Shown: positions 24,721 through 35,960 of the stretch, in pieces
How the letters are laid out: each line of letters opens with the position of its first letter
Numbering within the stretch: position 1 is the first letter of the stretch
Source: Siphonodentalium dalli
Taxonomy: Eukaryota > Mollusca > Scaphopoda > Gadilida > Siphonodentaliidae
Assembly: GCA_032622095.1 (NCBI GenBank)
Contig: CP136063.1
Coordinates: 203,967,934 to 204,031,933 of the forward strand
Length of the DNA: 64,000 nucleotides
Reading direction: 5' to 3'
Notes under the pieces: generated by a model
The model's database searches: none
What the model saw: the letters and a program-made list of their open reading frames with translations, nothing else
Told to the model about the DNA's origin: nothing
Program-made: the position numbers and the translations under genes

Positions 24721-26808
24721 TGTGTAGTATATATCTCGTGAGGATGCCTGTTATCCTGTGTAGTATATATCTCGTGAGGATGCCTGTTATCCTGTGTAGT
24801 ATATATCTCGTGAGGATGCCTGTTATCCTGTGTAGTACATGTCCCGTGAGGATGCCTGTTATCCTGTGTAGTATATATCTCGTGAGGATGCCTGTTATCC
24901 TGTGTAGTATATATCTCGTGAGGATGCCTGTTATCCTGTGTAGTATATATCTCGTGAGGATGCCTGTTATCCTGTGTAGTATATATCTCGTGAGGATGCC
25001 TGTTACCCTGTGTAGTATATATCTCGTGAGGATGCCTGTTATCCTGTGTAGTATATATCTCGTGAGGATGCCTGTTATCCTGTGTAGTATATATCTCGTG
25101 AGGATGTCTGTTATCCCGTATAGTATATATCTCGTGAGGATGCCTGTTATCCTGTGTAGTATATATCTCGTGAGGATGCCTGTTATCCTGTGTAGTATAT
25201 ATCTCGTGAGGATGCCTGTTATCCGGTGTAGTATATATCTCGTGTGGATGCCTGTTATCCTGTGTAGTATATATCTCGTGAGGATGCCTGTTATCCTGTG
25301 TAGTATATATCTCATGAGGATGCCTGTTATCCTGTGTAGTATATATCTCGTGAGGATGCCTGTTATTATGTGTAGTATATATCTCGTGAAGATGCCTGTT
25401 ATCCTGTGTAGTATATATCTCGTGAGGATGCATGTTATCCTGTGTAGTATATATCTCGTGAGGATGCCTGTTATCCTGTGTAGTATATATCTCGTGAGGA
25501 TGCCTGTTATCCTGTGTAGTATATATCTCGTGAGGATGCCTGTTATCCTGTGTAGTATATATCTCGTGAGGATGCCTGTTATCCTGTGTAGTATATATCT
25601 CGTGAGGATGCCTGTTATCCTGTGTAGTATATATCTCGTGAGGATGCCTGTTATTCTGTGTAGTATATATCTCGTGAGGATGCCTGTTATCCTGTGTAGT
25701 ATATATCTCGTGAGGATGCCTGTTATCCTGTGTAGTATATATCTCGTGAGGATGCCTGTTATCCTGAGTAGTATATATCTCGTGAGGATGCCTGTTATCC
25801 TGTGTAGTATATATCTCGTGAGGATGCCTGTTATTCTGTGTAGTATATATCTCGTGAGGATGCCTGTTATCCTGTGTAGTATATATCTCGTGAGGATGCC
25901 TGTTATCCTGTGTAGTATATATCTCGTGAGGATGCCTGTTATCCTGTGTAGTATATATCTCGTGAGGATGCCTGTTATCCTGTGTAGTATATATCTCGTG
26001 AGGATGCCTGTTATCCTGTGTAGTATATATCTCGTGAGGATTCCTGTTATCCTGTGTAGTATATATCTCGTGAGGATGCCTGTTATCCTGTGTAGTATAT
26101 ATCTCGTGAGGATGCCTGTTATCCTGTGTAGTATATATCTCGTGAGGATGCCTGTTATCCTGTGTAGTAAATATCTCGTGAGGATGCATGTTATCCTGTG
26201 TAGTATATATCTCGTGAGGATGCCTGTTATCCGGTGTAGTATATATCTCGTGAGGATGCCTGTTATCCTGTGTAGTATATATCTCGTGAGGATGCCTGTT
26301 ATCCTGTGTAGTATATATCTCGTGAGGATGCCTGTTATCCTGTGTAGTATATATCTCGTGAGGATGCCTGTTATCCTGTGTAGTATATATCTCGTGAGGA
26401 TGCATGTTATCCTGTGTAGTATATATCTCGTGAGGATGCCTGTTATCCGGTGTAGTATATATCTCGTGTGGATGCCTGTTATCCTGTGTAGTATATATCT
26501 CGTGAGGATGCCTGTTATCCTGTGTAGTATATATCTCGTGAGGATGCCTGTTACCCTGTGTAGTATATATCTCGTGAGGATGCCTGTTATCCTGTGTAGT
26601 ATATATCTCGTGAGGATGCCTGTTATCCTGTGTAGTATATATCTCGTGAGGATGCCTGTTATCATGTGTAGTATATATCTCGTGAGGATGCCTGTTATAC
26701 TGTGTAGTATATATCTCGTGAGGATGCATGTTATCCTGTGTAGTACATGTCCCGTGAGGATGCCTGTTATCCTGTGTAGTATATATCTCGTGAGGATGCC
26801 TGTTATCA
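24721..26808 (+). repeat. 36-bp minisatellite, 58 copies
   Basis: The unit is TGTGTAGTATATATCTCG followed by TGAGGATGCCTGTTATCC, repeated 58 times with no length change. Substitution variants mark individual units. The pair GGTGTAG plus GTGTGG occurs in units 15 and 49. ACATGTCCCGTG occurs in units 4 and 57. TTATTC ends units 26 and 31. A GCATG unit is followed two units later by a GGTGTAG unit at 41/43 and again at 47/49. Because 36 is a multiple of three, two minus-strand frames and one plus-strand frame stay open for about 700 codons; these are consequences of the repeat. Confidence 0.95.
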
Positions 26809-26881
26809 TGACAATAAGATCATACTGAACTGATTGAAAAAACACGAATAAGCCCACGCCGTCATTTTTGTTACGCTTTAT

Positions 26882-27010
26882 GTGAACCTAAATGGATGTA
26901 CGCTCTTCATGATGTGTTTTCACTGTGGCCCGCGCTATAAAACGGAATAATGGGGATAATTCCTACGTGAATATTTAGGTCCAATATGAACCTATTTTCA
27001 CGAGGATACG
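26882..27010 (+). repeat. Dispersed repeat family F1, partial copy 4
   Basis: GTACGCTCTTCATGATGTG, CACTGTGGCCCGCGCTATAA and CGAGGATACG follow the order of the right half of 7187-7505. The left half is missing. It sits about 460 bp before a fuller copy. Confidence 0.55.
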
Positions 27011-27472
27011 TTGCGTGAGGGGTGGTTTGGAAGTCCTTATATGTGTGGTCGTATCATGTAATGCATCATACAAATGATCCACAGATACGGCTTACCGGGG
27101 CCTCCGATATGGGTGGTTAAGTTGCCCTGACTCGGACCATTGGATATAAACTTCTCCAGACCTCTACAATGTGCATATTATTTAGTCACCATTGCCAATT
27201 TTGCTGTCTTTGTTTTTAAAAATATCCAATCTTGTTCACACTTATCTCACTGTGAGGAGGCATCGAGAGGCTGCTACATATATGTATATTCATTGACTAA
27301 ACGGGTCTCACATTCAGGTATCGACCTGTATTTGGCGAAACAATGATTTGAAAGGTAGTCCGAGTCGGCTGATGGGCTATTATTTTGGTCATGTGGCAAC
27401 TCATAACTTAAACAACAACTGGAGAGTGACGATTGGCTAAGTTCAAAGTCTAAATTCAAGTATTTATTTCTT

Positions 27473-27783
27473 CAGCCTTTCTCCCCAAAACCCGCACATT
27501 ATCTGCTTATATATAATATAATTTGTTTTATGCAGATAATCTGCTTAGAATCGCCTCACAAAGAGGCGATTCTAAACAGATTATGTGCGGACGATAACAC
27601 ACATAAGCCAACTCACGACTTGTCAGGTGTACGCTCTTTGATATGTGTTTTCATTGTGGCCCGCGACATAAAAGGAAATAACGAATATGTTCCATTATCT
27701 GCTTATTTTTGAATAAAATAATCACATTTTGTACATATTTCACATTATATGTCGATTATGTGCGTATTTGCGCGAGGATATTT
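27473..27783 (+). repeat. Dispersed repeat family F1, copy 2
   Basis: The best-preserved copy. It has an internal hairpin TCTGCTTAGAATCGCCTC facing GAGGCGATTCTAAACAGA at about 27540-27585, with only a few bases of loop, then TGTGCGGACGATAACACACA and GTGGCCCGCG. It is 311 bp against 319 bp for copy 1. Confidence 0.65.
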
Positions 27784-29003
27784 TGGTTTCATACATCCGA
27801 CTCTTTTCCCAAAAGATCTGAAGAATTCGTCATCGATGAAACAATCAGTTAGTTCTAATAAAAGTTACAAGGGAACTTGAATAATGTGCAGTGGACATAA
27901 ATTTCGACTCAGTATATCATATCAATTCATCTGAATATTATAATTATTACGGAGATGTTTACGTCGACTGAATAATGTGTTGCTCCGTGCCTATTTTTTT
28001 GGATTGTTGTCGAACATTTTGTAAATACAATGATAGTGACCAGCATAACCATCATCTTGGAAAGTGGAAAGTAGATCTATATTTCACTTCTCGTGCATGA
28101 AGAGTGTTTGAGACGGTGATTGCCTTGGGTTGATCCGCGTCTGTGTTGGCTCTAAATGGGAAGATATATTTCGCAAAGATTCCCAAAGACAGTTGATGGG
28201 AAAATGTACAACAGGGCGGCTATTTTATGACCTCTAACAGATGCCAACGCCCGCCGAACCGAAATTGAAGGTTGGCTATTTGAGTACATGTAGCACTGAC
28301 TGCATTTGTGACAAACCCATTCCTATGCTTCAAGTGTCAAACATATATGGTCAAGGGGACGATAATCGTAAAAGTGAAGGGATTATGCTTGGTGGTTGAA
28401 GGGGTTATGCTCGGTGGTTGAAGGGGTTGTGCTCGGCGGTTGTGTCGACTAACAAATCCACTGGTTGATTCTTAGAGGGAAACATGTACAAAAAACAAAA
28501 CAATATTATACACAATATATGAAAATCATAATCGGAAGGAGACAAATTCTAGTCACGTCCTAAATTAATCGACAATAAAACTGTACCAACTTGGGCCGTC
28601 GTACATCAGTTATGTACCCTGCATGTTTAACTGCACCGATTCTTCACCCCACGCGTCAGTTCCGCGACTCGGTTGAACACAAGCTCCAAGCCGTCACTGT
28701 CACACCATGCATGGTACCGTCAATCCACCACAATAACTTATAATATATAATTACAGTACTCCGCTAACCGTCTGCCCTCTGTGTGAATGTACATGAATAA
28801 TTATTGGTCAACAAAAATATTTGTTTCGAGAATCTTACGATACAGTGGAGAGTTTCATGTCGCTTCAATACCGGAAGTTTATAATTTAAACTATTGGGGC
28901 TATAAGAGTTTATCGCAGTTTCAAAACGGATTTAAAGTTCGACGGCCCGCTTACCCCAATTAGAAACCATTAACTCATGGACGACGTTTGCCTTCCATGT
29001 CGA
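27784..29003. other. Intergenic with a 22-bp triplet repeat
   Basis: No gene recognised. Includes the 22-bp tandem at 28376-28441. GTTTAACTGCACCGATTCTT, then CACCCCACGC, at about 28625 recurs at about 29369 on the other side of F1 copy 3. Confidence 0.45.
28376..28441 (+). repeat. 22-bp tandem repeat, three copies
   Basis: GAAGGGGTTATGCTCGGTGG plus TT, three copies at 28376, 28398 and 28420 with a few substitutions. Confidence 0.85.
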
Positions 29004-29353
29004 CATATCCTCGCACAATTAGGTTTTTAATTGACCCATAATATTAACATCGGTTCATATTGGATTATTTTATACTGAAATAAGCTAATTGGACTTATAT
29101 CCTTTATTCAGTGAAAACACATTTTAAAGAGCGTAAATTCTGATAGGTCGTGAGTTGGTTTATTCGTGTTATTTTCCGCCCATAATGAACTTATAACAAG
29201 TTATTATGAGTCGATAATGGCACTAAACACACTCGTTTTCAGTTCGTTACGGACTCAAAATGAGGCGATTCTACGCCGATTATGAACCTAAAATAAATCC
29301 TATTATAAGCCGATATGTTGGCGATGACGTGCTGATTTTCGGGAAAACAGGCT
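29004..29353 (-). repeat. Dispersed repeat family F1, copy 3
   Basis: The reverse complement begins CAGCCTGTTTTCCCGAAAA and shares GTAGAATCGCCTCATTTTG, CAACTCACGACC, TTTACGCTCTTTAAAATGTG and GAGGATATGT in the same order as copies 1 and 2. It is more diverged and about 30 bp longer. Confidence 0.6.
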
Positions 29354-30414
29354 GGTTATGAATACTGTTTAACTGTGCCGATTTTTCACCCCACGCTTCC
29401 GAACTGAGTCAGTTCAGTTACACGAGAGTGTAACTAAAATTAGCAACTGAGGTGGTTTACCGGGCGCTTACTATACTCGTAGAAACAGTTGGCCCGCAGA
29501 AAGCAACTGCAGACAAGCTTGCACGATCCATGTACGTGGATTGCAAATCGGCGCTTATCGGATTGGAACCATTTTGGAATCATTTGGCGGCTTATGTTGT
29601 CCTAATGCGCCACGCACCTTTCTGACGACTGAGCCACCGCCCCTCCATGCGTAGGGGCCATAGCCGCCCTACATGTTGTTTTTTTTAATTTAGACAATCG
29701 TTTTAAAGACCCACCACGATAAACCCTCCATCGACAGGATGCGAACACAGAACTACTGCACCCAGCAATTAATGCAAACAGCTATATTAATTGTTGCCAC
29801 AATTGACCGATTTGACGAGCAATATGTTAACCATAGTACCCGACAATAAACTTCACACCGGGTACCCTCTAGGGTACATGGGAGTATCCGTATAACCATG
29901 ACCTCTCGGGTGTGCGTTTATGTGCACATTGCAGATCGTTATTGTGTTGCGTTTGGTCCTATCGCGTTTCATAGCGGCCATGACCACGATATTGAAGAAC
30001 GCGGTTCCATGCGATTGGCGTGTTATTTATCGCGATAGACCAGACCATGCGTAACTGTTACAATGGAGCTGTGGATGTGCTCGATTTTATTTCGTATACA
30101 GTAGCAGGCTCCAAACAGTTTATCTCCGGTTATTTGAGATAATAAATTATGACACATGTCAACGTAGCCGCGACAATTAAAGTTGATATAATTAATCGAG
30201 GTATGATGTTCGTTCATAAAACCATTGTTGAAGTCATCCAATTTACTGTTTTGCAATTTTGAGTCCGCTATCGGAACAGAGATATCCCCGTACCACGCGG
30301 ACACAGTCACACAATGTCTAAGGCTGTCCTTGGAGATTGATTTTTTTAAATCTGTTGCAGCCAATTTGGTTGCACTTTTTATTTTTAAGGACCAATAGCA
30401 AATCGATGTTGTAG
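29354..30414. other. Intergenic with one long unexplained open frame
   Basis: A 137-codon minus frame lies at 30023-30436, but its ATG falls inside the terminal repeat of the adjacent MITE (30415-30824). The rest reads TTTSICYWSLKIKSATKL and continues without a recognisable domain. It is kept as unexplained rather than called a gene. Confidence 0.3.
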
Positions 30415-30824
30415 TATGGAAGCGTATTAGTGCCACCTAACAAAAAATAAATGTATCTCCTAATTAGGAGATATTATATCCTAAGTAGGGCTTAGTATCT
30501 CCTAATTAGGACTTAGTATCTCCCAATTGGGACTTAGTATCTCCTAATTAGGAGATATTATATCCTAAGTAGGACTTAGTATCTCCTAATTAGGACTTAG
30601 TATCTCCTACTTAGGACTTAGTATATCCTAATTAGGAGATATTATCTCCTAGTTAGAAGATACTAAGTCCTAATTAGGAGACACTAAGTCCTAAGTATGA
30701 GATACTAAGTCCCAATTGGGAGATACTAAGTCCTAATTAGGAGATACTAAGTCCTAATTGGGAGATACTAAGTCCTAATTAGGAGATAGTATTTTTTGTT
30801 AGGTGGCCCTAATACGCTTCCATA
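30415..30824. mobile_element. TA-flanked MITE built of 21-bp palindromic units
   Basis: The ends TA-TGGAAGCGTATTAGTGCC and their reverse complement form inverted repeats of about 33 bp, with TA on both sides as in Tc1/mariner-type insertion. The interior is a series of about 21-bp units (CTCCTAATTAGGACTTAGTA). They point one way up to about 30640 and the other way after it, so the whole is one large palindrome made of small ones. Confidence 0.8.
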
Positions 30825-30931
30825 ATGTTGCCATGTAAGAAATGTTTACCATTTTTTTTCAATTCTACGGGACATGGTTCACGCTGGCCGGATAATTATT
30901 TTTGGCCATTTCTCAAAACATTTTGCCATAT

Positions 30932-31240
30932 TTAACCCTTTCGCGACGGGGGCTACGCTGGTGCAGCATTGAAGATATTGTGTACCAGCGTATTCCCATA
31001 GGGAGTCTCTTATATAAAAGAGAATGCACTGACTTACAAGGTCAATGCAAATATCGGTTTTCTTGGTGATCCCGTGTTTTGGGTTTTCCTGATTTTTTTG
31101 CGAAAACCCTGTGCCAAATGTGTTCGCTTATATATACGAGGCTCCCTATGGGAGACTCGCATATATAAGAGAATATATTGGCACTAGGTTTTCGCAAAAA
31201 TTCAGGAAAACCCAAAACATGGGATCACCAAGAAAACCGA
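30932..31240 (-). mobile_element. TTAA hairpin MITE (piggyBac-like), rearranged copy
   Basis: It starts TTAACCCTTTCGCGACGG then CTGGTGCAGCATTGAAG, which matches the reverse-complemented right ends of the copies at 13949 and 43819. A degenerate hairpin module lies at about 30982-31036 and a full one at 31114-31181. The second is embedded in a longer inverted repeat of about 185 bp (31055-31239) with arms CGGTTTTCTTGGTGATCCCG and its near reverse. The expected far TTAA end is missing. Confidence 0.7.
31114..31181. other. Hairpin module
   Basis: CCAAATGTGTTCGCTTATAT...ATATAAGAGAATATATTGG with GCTCCC-TAT-GGGAG at the tip. The left arm has accumulated more changes than the right. Confidence 0.75.
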
Positions 31241-31435
31241 ACTAAAACAAAAATATAAAGAAACACGCACACAAATAACCGAACCGTTCTGGCAGCTGTA
31301 TCATACACAGGCGATAAAGTGCTGATCACCTGTTAACGAATTAAGGGTTTCATGGAGGTGTATTGATAATTTAGTTTATTATTCTCACATTAGTTATAAA
31401 AAGTATTCATTGGAACGGTCTATTATTCACACAAT

Positions 31436-31610
31436 GGCGTTCGGGTAATAAAAGAAGACAGACAGAAACACAGAGACTACAAGAGCAGAATTATTCATAT
31501 TCATTGCAGGGAAATGTTCAGATAATAAGTTCAACTAACATTTATTGAACTTATTAATCTGAACATTTCCTAAGGGAACTTCTCGATAATGAGTATTTAG
31601 TATAGAAAGA
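31436..31610 (+). repeat. Repeat family F3, copy 2
   Basis: TAATAAAAGAAGACAGACAG, then a hairpin GGAAATGTTCAGATAATAAG facing CTTATTAATCTGAACATTTC, then TTTAGTATAGAAAG. It aligns with 38581-38754 throughout. Confidence 0.65.
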
Positions 31611-31641
31611 AAAATAAAATGCGAAGACTGATGAACAGCGC

Positions 31642-31825
31642 ACAGTAATGCCCTAAATAATCGACTCCTTAACTACAGAAGAATTATGGATAATTTTTCA
31701 GGATTTAGTCGGAAATATGGCTTGTTGCCATTCATCGGAAAGCTCTCAATGAGAGCTTTCCAATGAATGGCAACAAGCCATAATTATGCTGTGGGTAAGG
31801 AGTCGATTATTTAGGGCATTACTGT
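31642..31825. mobile_element. 184-bp foldback element
   Basis: The outer arms are ACAGTAATGCCCTAAATAAT (continuing CGACTCCTTA) and their exact reverse complement. The inner arms are ATGGCTTGTTGCCATTCATC and GAATGGCAACAAGCCAT around CTCTCAATGAGAG. Only a short unpaired segment on the left side separates outer from inner stem. No coding capacity. Confidence 0.8.
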
Positions 31826-34800
31826 AGCCCGGATGATAATGGCTATTTCTTCGCGAGAGGAAACAAGGACAACATAAAAACTCCTCGCAATTTCCAACAC
31901 TCGTTGAGAATTGATCTTACAGAACATTATTCACAATATATACAGTCAAGAGGCATTAATTATTCTGTATCTGGTCATTGTTGCGTATAGATTAATATGG
32001 CATCTGGTTCCTGACATGTGCTCGAAGTTCGCGAAAGTATTGAAGCTGGGGAGAAGAAGTTAGTTTTACAAATACGCATCTTGCTAACTCATAGAAATAG
32101 AAATTACGATAATTAATTGGGTTAACAATAGAAATTGCTTTAATTGTCCACGAAGTGCGGAAACTATGAATGAAATTAGTTTGAATTAAACACTGGTGTG
32201 GTAGGAAAGCATCCTCGAGCGTCGTGACTTCGCTCGCACCATGCCGTTTGGTTTGTTAGTCTCCCTCCTATCAGGGTTAGAGTACTCTTAAACGACCAAT
32301 AGCCACCAGCATATTGTGTCTGCCTATGGGAGTTCCTATTGTTCAATCCTCAGAAGCCTTTGCAATACCTTGAGGGGACTTTCTTGTCAAAAGCTTCCCA
32401 TTGCAGACTAGTTGTACCAATATTGAAAACAGTCTTTCTTCTGGGACAAACGAAAGAAAGTGTATCCTTCGCGAATTGCCGATCTTGAGTGCCATTGAAT
32501 CGCTGGTTTCGGTGACAGTTCTATTCAATGAGACCACGGTAAGGTAATGGGATCTAATAGAGTCAATTAAACCACCTGACGAACTGGTTGAACTTGAATG
32601 TCATAATGTCAAATTAATAGAATTTCATATGGACAGTTGCTAATTTAGTAAATTAGGTGTTCTGTGAAACTTCCTTTTCTATAACGAAAAAAGATCTTGA
32701 TTGTATTTTCCTATTTGAAGTATGCAAGTCAAGTGCTTTTTTCTTGATATCTTTTTCTCTTCGAAGTCTTGTGTTAGCGGTGTCACAGGGCATGCATGCG
32801 CGTGCAGGTTTGGTGACCATATTATATTCGACTATTCGTACTTAAGACTATTGTAATCGGTGTCGCATATCCGATTGCAACTTTGAATGTCACAGGCCAA
32901 CATTCAAAAGTAAAGTGTCAATTTGTACACAATTAGTAGATGAATAGTTTTTATCACTTTTTTCAAGATTATCCATCCGATTTGACACAACAAAACTACT
33001 GGGGAATTCCACGGTGTCTGACGCGCACACCAGAGAGTAAATAAAACATACAGTCCTGGGAATATTTTCATATTGAAAACATTCCACCAAGTTTCTGGGT
33101 TTTTTTTCAAAGAATGTAGGTGCAGACTGGGAGATGATGCATTTTTTTGTCAGCTCTGTTGTTAATATCACTGTCGGACGTACTCAGAGAAATATAAATG
33201 TTGACCAATATATATTGTTGTCAATATGAACTAACATTTATCTGATATTTGAGTCTCAGGGGATAAAATTCACCATTTTAAAACTGAAAATAGATAGTTC
33301 ATCGCCATTGAAAAAGAACATGGGCGTCGATAGCTACAATGATGGAGTAAATCCATCGGCGTCGGACACATGATTTTGGCGTCGGACGTGCATCTATGAA
33401 TTTCCGAAAAATTTGGAGTGTCAGAATAAAAAGAGAAATATTCACAAATGGAATTTACGTAAAATGTATCTCTAAAATAAATAAAATTAATTATCATATA
33501 TGCAAAATAGTTTTATTCAAATAATCATTAAAGGGGGTGAAATTTGCTGATTTCACAAAACATCGAAAACTAATTATCGAAATTTCATATTCTGTTCAGT
33601 GTGTAAATAATTATCGGACATTTCTCTTGTTGTTTCTGATATTATATCAAAGCTCAGAATTTCGCGATCACAAGGATCAACATGCCAAGAAAGAAGCGTC
33701 ACCCAATTCACCATCTGTGAACTTCATTCTACATAGGCTTCAACTGCTATGGGAGAACTAGGATCAGGTTGAATTTTCCGCGTTTAAGTTGGTGATGTTC
33801 ACCGATTAGTCACCTCGATTATGCATTTTATCTTCCGCAAGTGAAAGTTATTTATAACTTACTTTTTCCGTTTCATCAATGATAAACAAGTTAACTTATG
33901 AAATTTCGGCAAAATATCTTTGCTATTGACATATTTTTATATAAATAAATGCATGAATCATGAAGAGATGCTGATATATGTAACTAATAACATAGTTATG
34001 CTCACTGCCATCGTCAAAAGATTGCCGTAAATTGTAAAATCTGAGACCCATTTTCAAAATTCACGGCAAATAAAAATCTGACAAAATACGATGTTTCATA
34101 TAATATGATAAATAATGCATGTCTTGTCGTTGACTATGACAACATATATGCCCTCGAGGAGGAACAATCCACTCGTCTGCGGCTCGCGGACTAATCCTCC
34201 TCTCGGACCACTATTTTGGCATAGTCAACTCCCAGCCGTTCATTATCTATATAATAGTGCTCATCGAGGATGAATAGTCCACGAGCCACAGGCGAGTCAA
34301 CTCCAAGCCATGAATTATCGATATGGTATATACTGCGTAGTGTCTATCTAACAATATAATATAGCTTAGTGTCTATATAAACAATTTGACTTGACTTGAC
34401 TTATCTTTCAATTATGAGAATTTCAGCACAATAAGATCACGGAACAAGGTATCGCTGCTTTCACCCACTCAATAAATATCAATCTCTGAATTAAATTAAA
34501 TGACTAGACAGAATGTATACATAATACAATATATATAAGTGTTATCGAGGGAGATCAGTGTTCAATGTTTTATATAGAAATTCACTTATGAATAATATCT
34601 TTTTTTAGATCAGCAAATCATTGAATATATAGTTTGCATTATATTTCAGTTAATATTAGTCAGGTTCAGCCCCACGTATACGTATAATGACTTGTAACGT
34701 GTGTTGTCGTTTCTAACGACTCACGTGCCTATTCCGCATTCAGAAGTTTTGTGTCAATCGTGTACATGTTGTAGAAATATGAAACTTATAACAAAGAGGA

Positions 34801-34849
34801 ACAATTGAATAATATAATTACCGAATGAATGATATAAGCTAAGGGTGAG

Positions 34850-34940
34850 TACATACGCTGGCAGTTTGAACGGTATGGTTTTGCAGGCATTTCGTCATAG
34901 AAAATCACATTGAACGGATGAACGGAAACGTGCATATAAC
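34850..34940 (-). repeat. Dispersed repeat encoding a FYDEMPA-like motif, copy 1
   Basis: On the minus strand the sequence reads MHVSVHPFNVIFYDEMPAK inside an open frame of 101 codons (34786-35091). The same short peptide can be read at 48641-48727 (MHVSVH...LIFYDEMPA) and 49959-50040 (MHIHEI...MVFYDEIPA). The function is unknown, and it may be only nucleotide-level repeat homology. Confidence 0.4.
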
Positions 34941-35789
34941 ATCCATCTTTACCAAAGCGAACGACATGAGTAGTAATAAAACTTGTAACAGTGGTACTGA
35001 CATTTGCATTCAGACACCTGTATGATTGATTCTTTGTTAGATATACTTGCATGTTATTTACAGGCAAATTAACGTAGTTAGCTGTGGTCATACCATACCG
35101 TGCAAACTTGCCAATGTATGAACGTACCCCAATTTAGCATGTCGGCGGCGTTCGCATTGTGTGCAACTTGTTTCTATTGGACCATTAATTACACATTTTG
35201 CTGCAAGTCGGCCCGATATCTCAAAACGTGTAGCTTTGGTGCCGTAAAATCATGTGTACACGTTACAAGTTAAACGGACCTGTGGCTGAACTTGGTTAAT
35301 AATGACCCTATTCACAAAATAAATAGAGAAATAAAATCCAACTCTTTTCATACTTATTATTTCGATGCTTTTTTAAAATAAATTAAAGTGTTCGAATTGT
35401 GCATTCTAAATCATGATGTATTAACTAACAATTAAACGTGTTTGTGGTATTGCAGATTTTTTCACTCGGAGTTTAAAAGGTTTGTTTCTTTGGACTCAGT
35501 GATTTTTATGACACCGAAAAACCAAAAATCAAAAGAAATGATTTTGCTCTCAAGTTTACTATACTTATAATAAATAACAAATAAAGTGACATTCCAGGGC
35601 GTTTTAATTGAGAGAAATACAGTTGCTTAATTATACTTATAAGTTTAACAAAGTCAATTTCGATTAGTTGTAAGTTAGATAACTTTCATTACTAAGTGCA
35701 CAATAAGATAACATTATATATGAGCGCAATGTGTGACTGAAATGGATCTGAACGTTTCGTTTCGAAGTCGCATGAGGGCAACCACGTCA

Positions 35790-35960
35790 GGGCAGCTTAT
35801 ATCCCAAACTGCAAAGTAGAGTTCAGTCCCCTGTTACGCTGTGATAACCACTACCATCACGTGCACATAATGCGAGGAAATATATCATGTTTTTATTTGA
35901 GACTTTACAGTTCAATCTGCATTATTATGAAAAATCAAGCTGTCCATATTCATGAAAACG
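35790..35960 (+). repeat. Relic of the 47648-48028 foldback element
   Basis: AAAGTAGAGTTCAGTCCCCT and TTACAGTTCAATCTGCATTA match, respectively, an outer and an inner part of the element at 47648-48028, but complete ends are gone. Confidence 0.45.

Noticed and set aside
24721-26808. CRISPR array
   Set aside because: The units are contiguous with no variable spacers, and the surrounding DNA is eukaryotic.
24615-26857. Three open frames of about 700 codons on both strands
   Set aside because: They lie entirely in the 36-bp tandem array and overlap each other in antisense; a 36-bp unit lacking stops in those registers yields them automatically.
30023-30436. 137-codon minus-strand frame as a host gene
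   Set aside because: Its start codon comes from the terminal repeat of the neighbouring MITE and no domain is visible. A frame of this length can arise by chance in a window of this size, so it is left unassigned.
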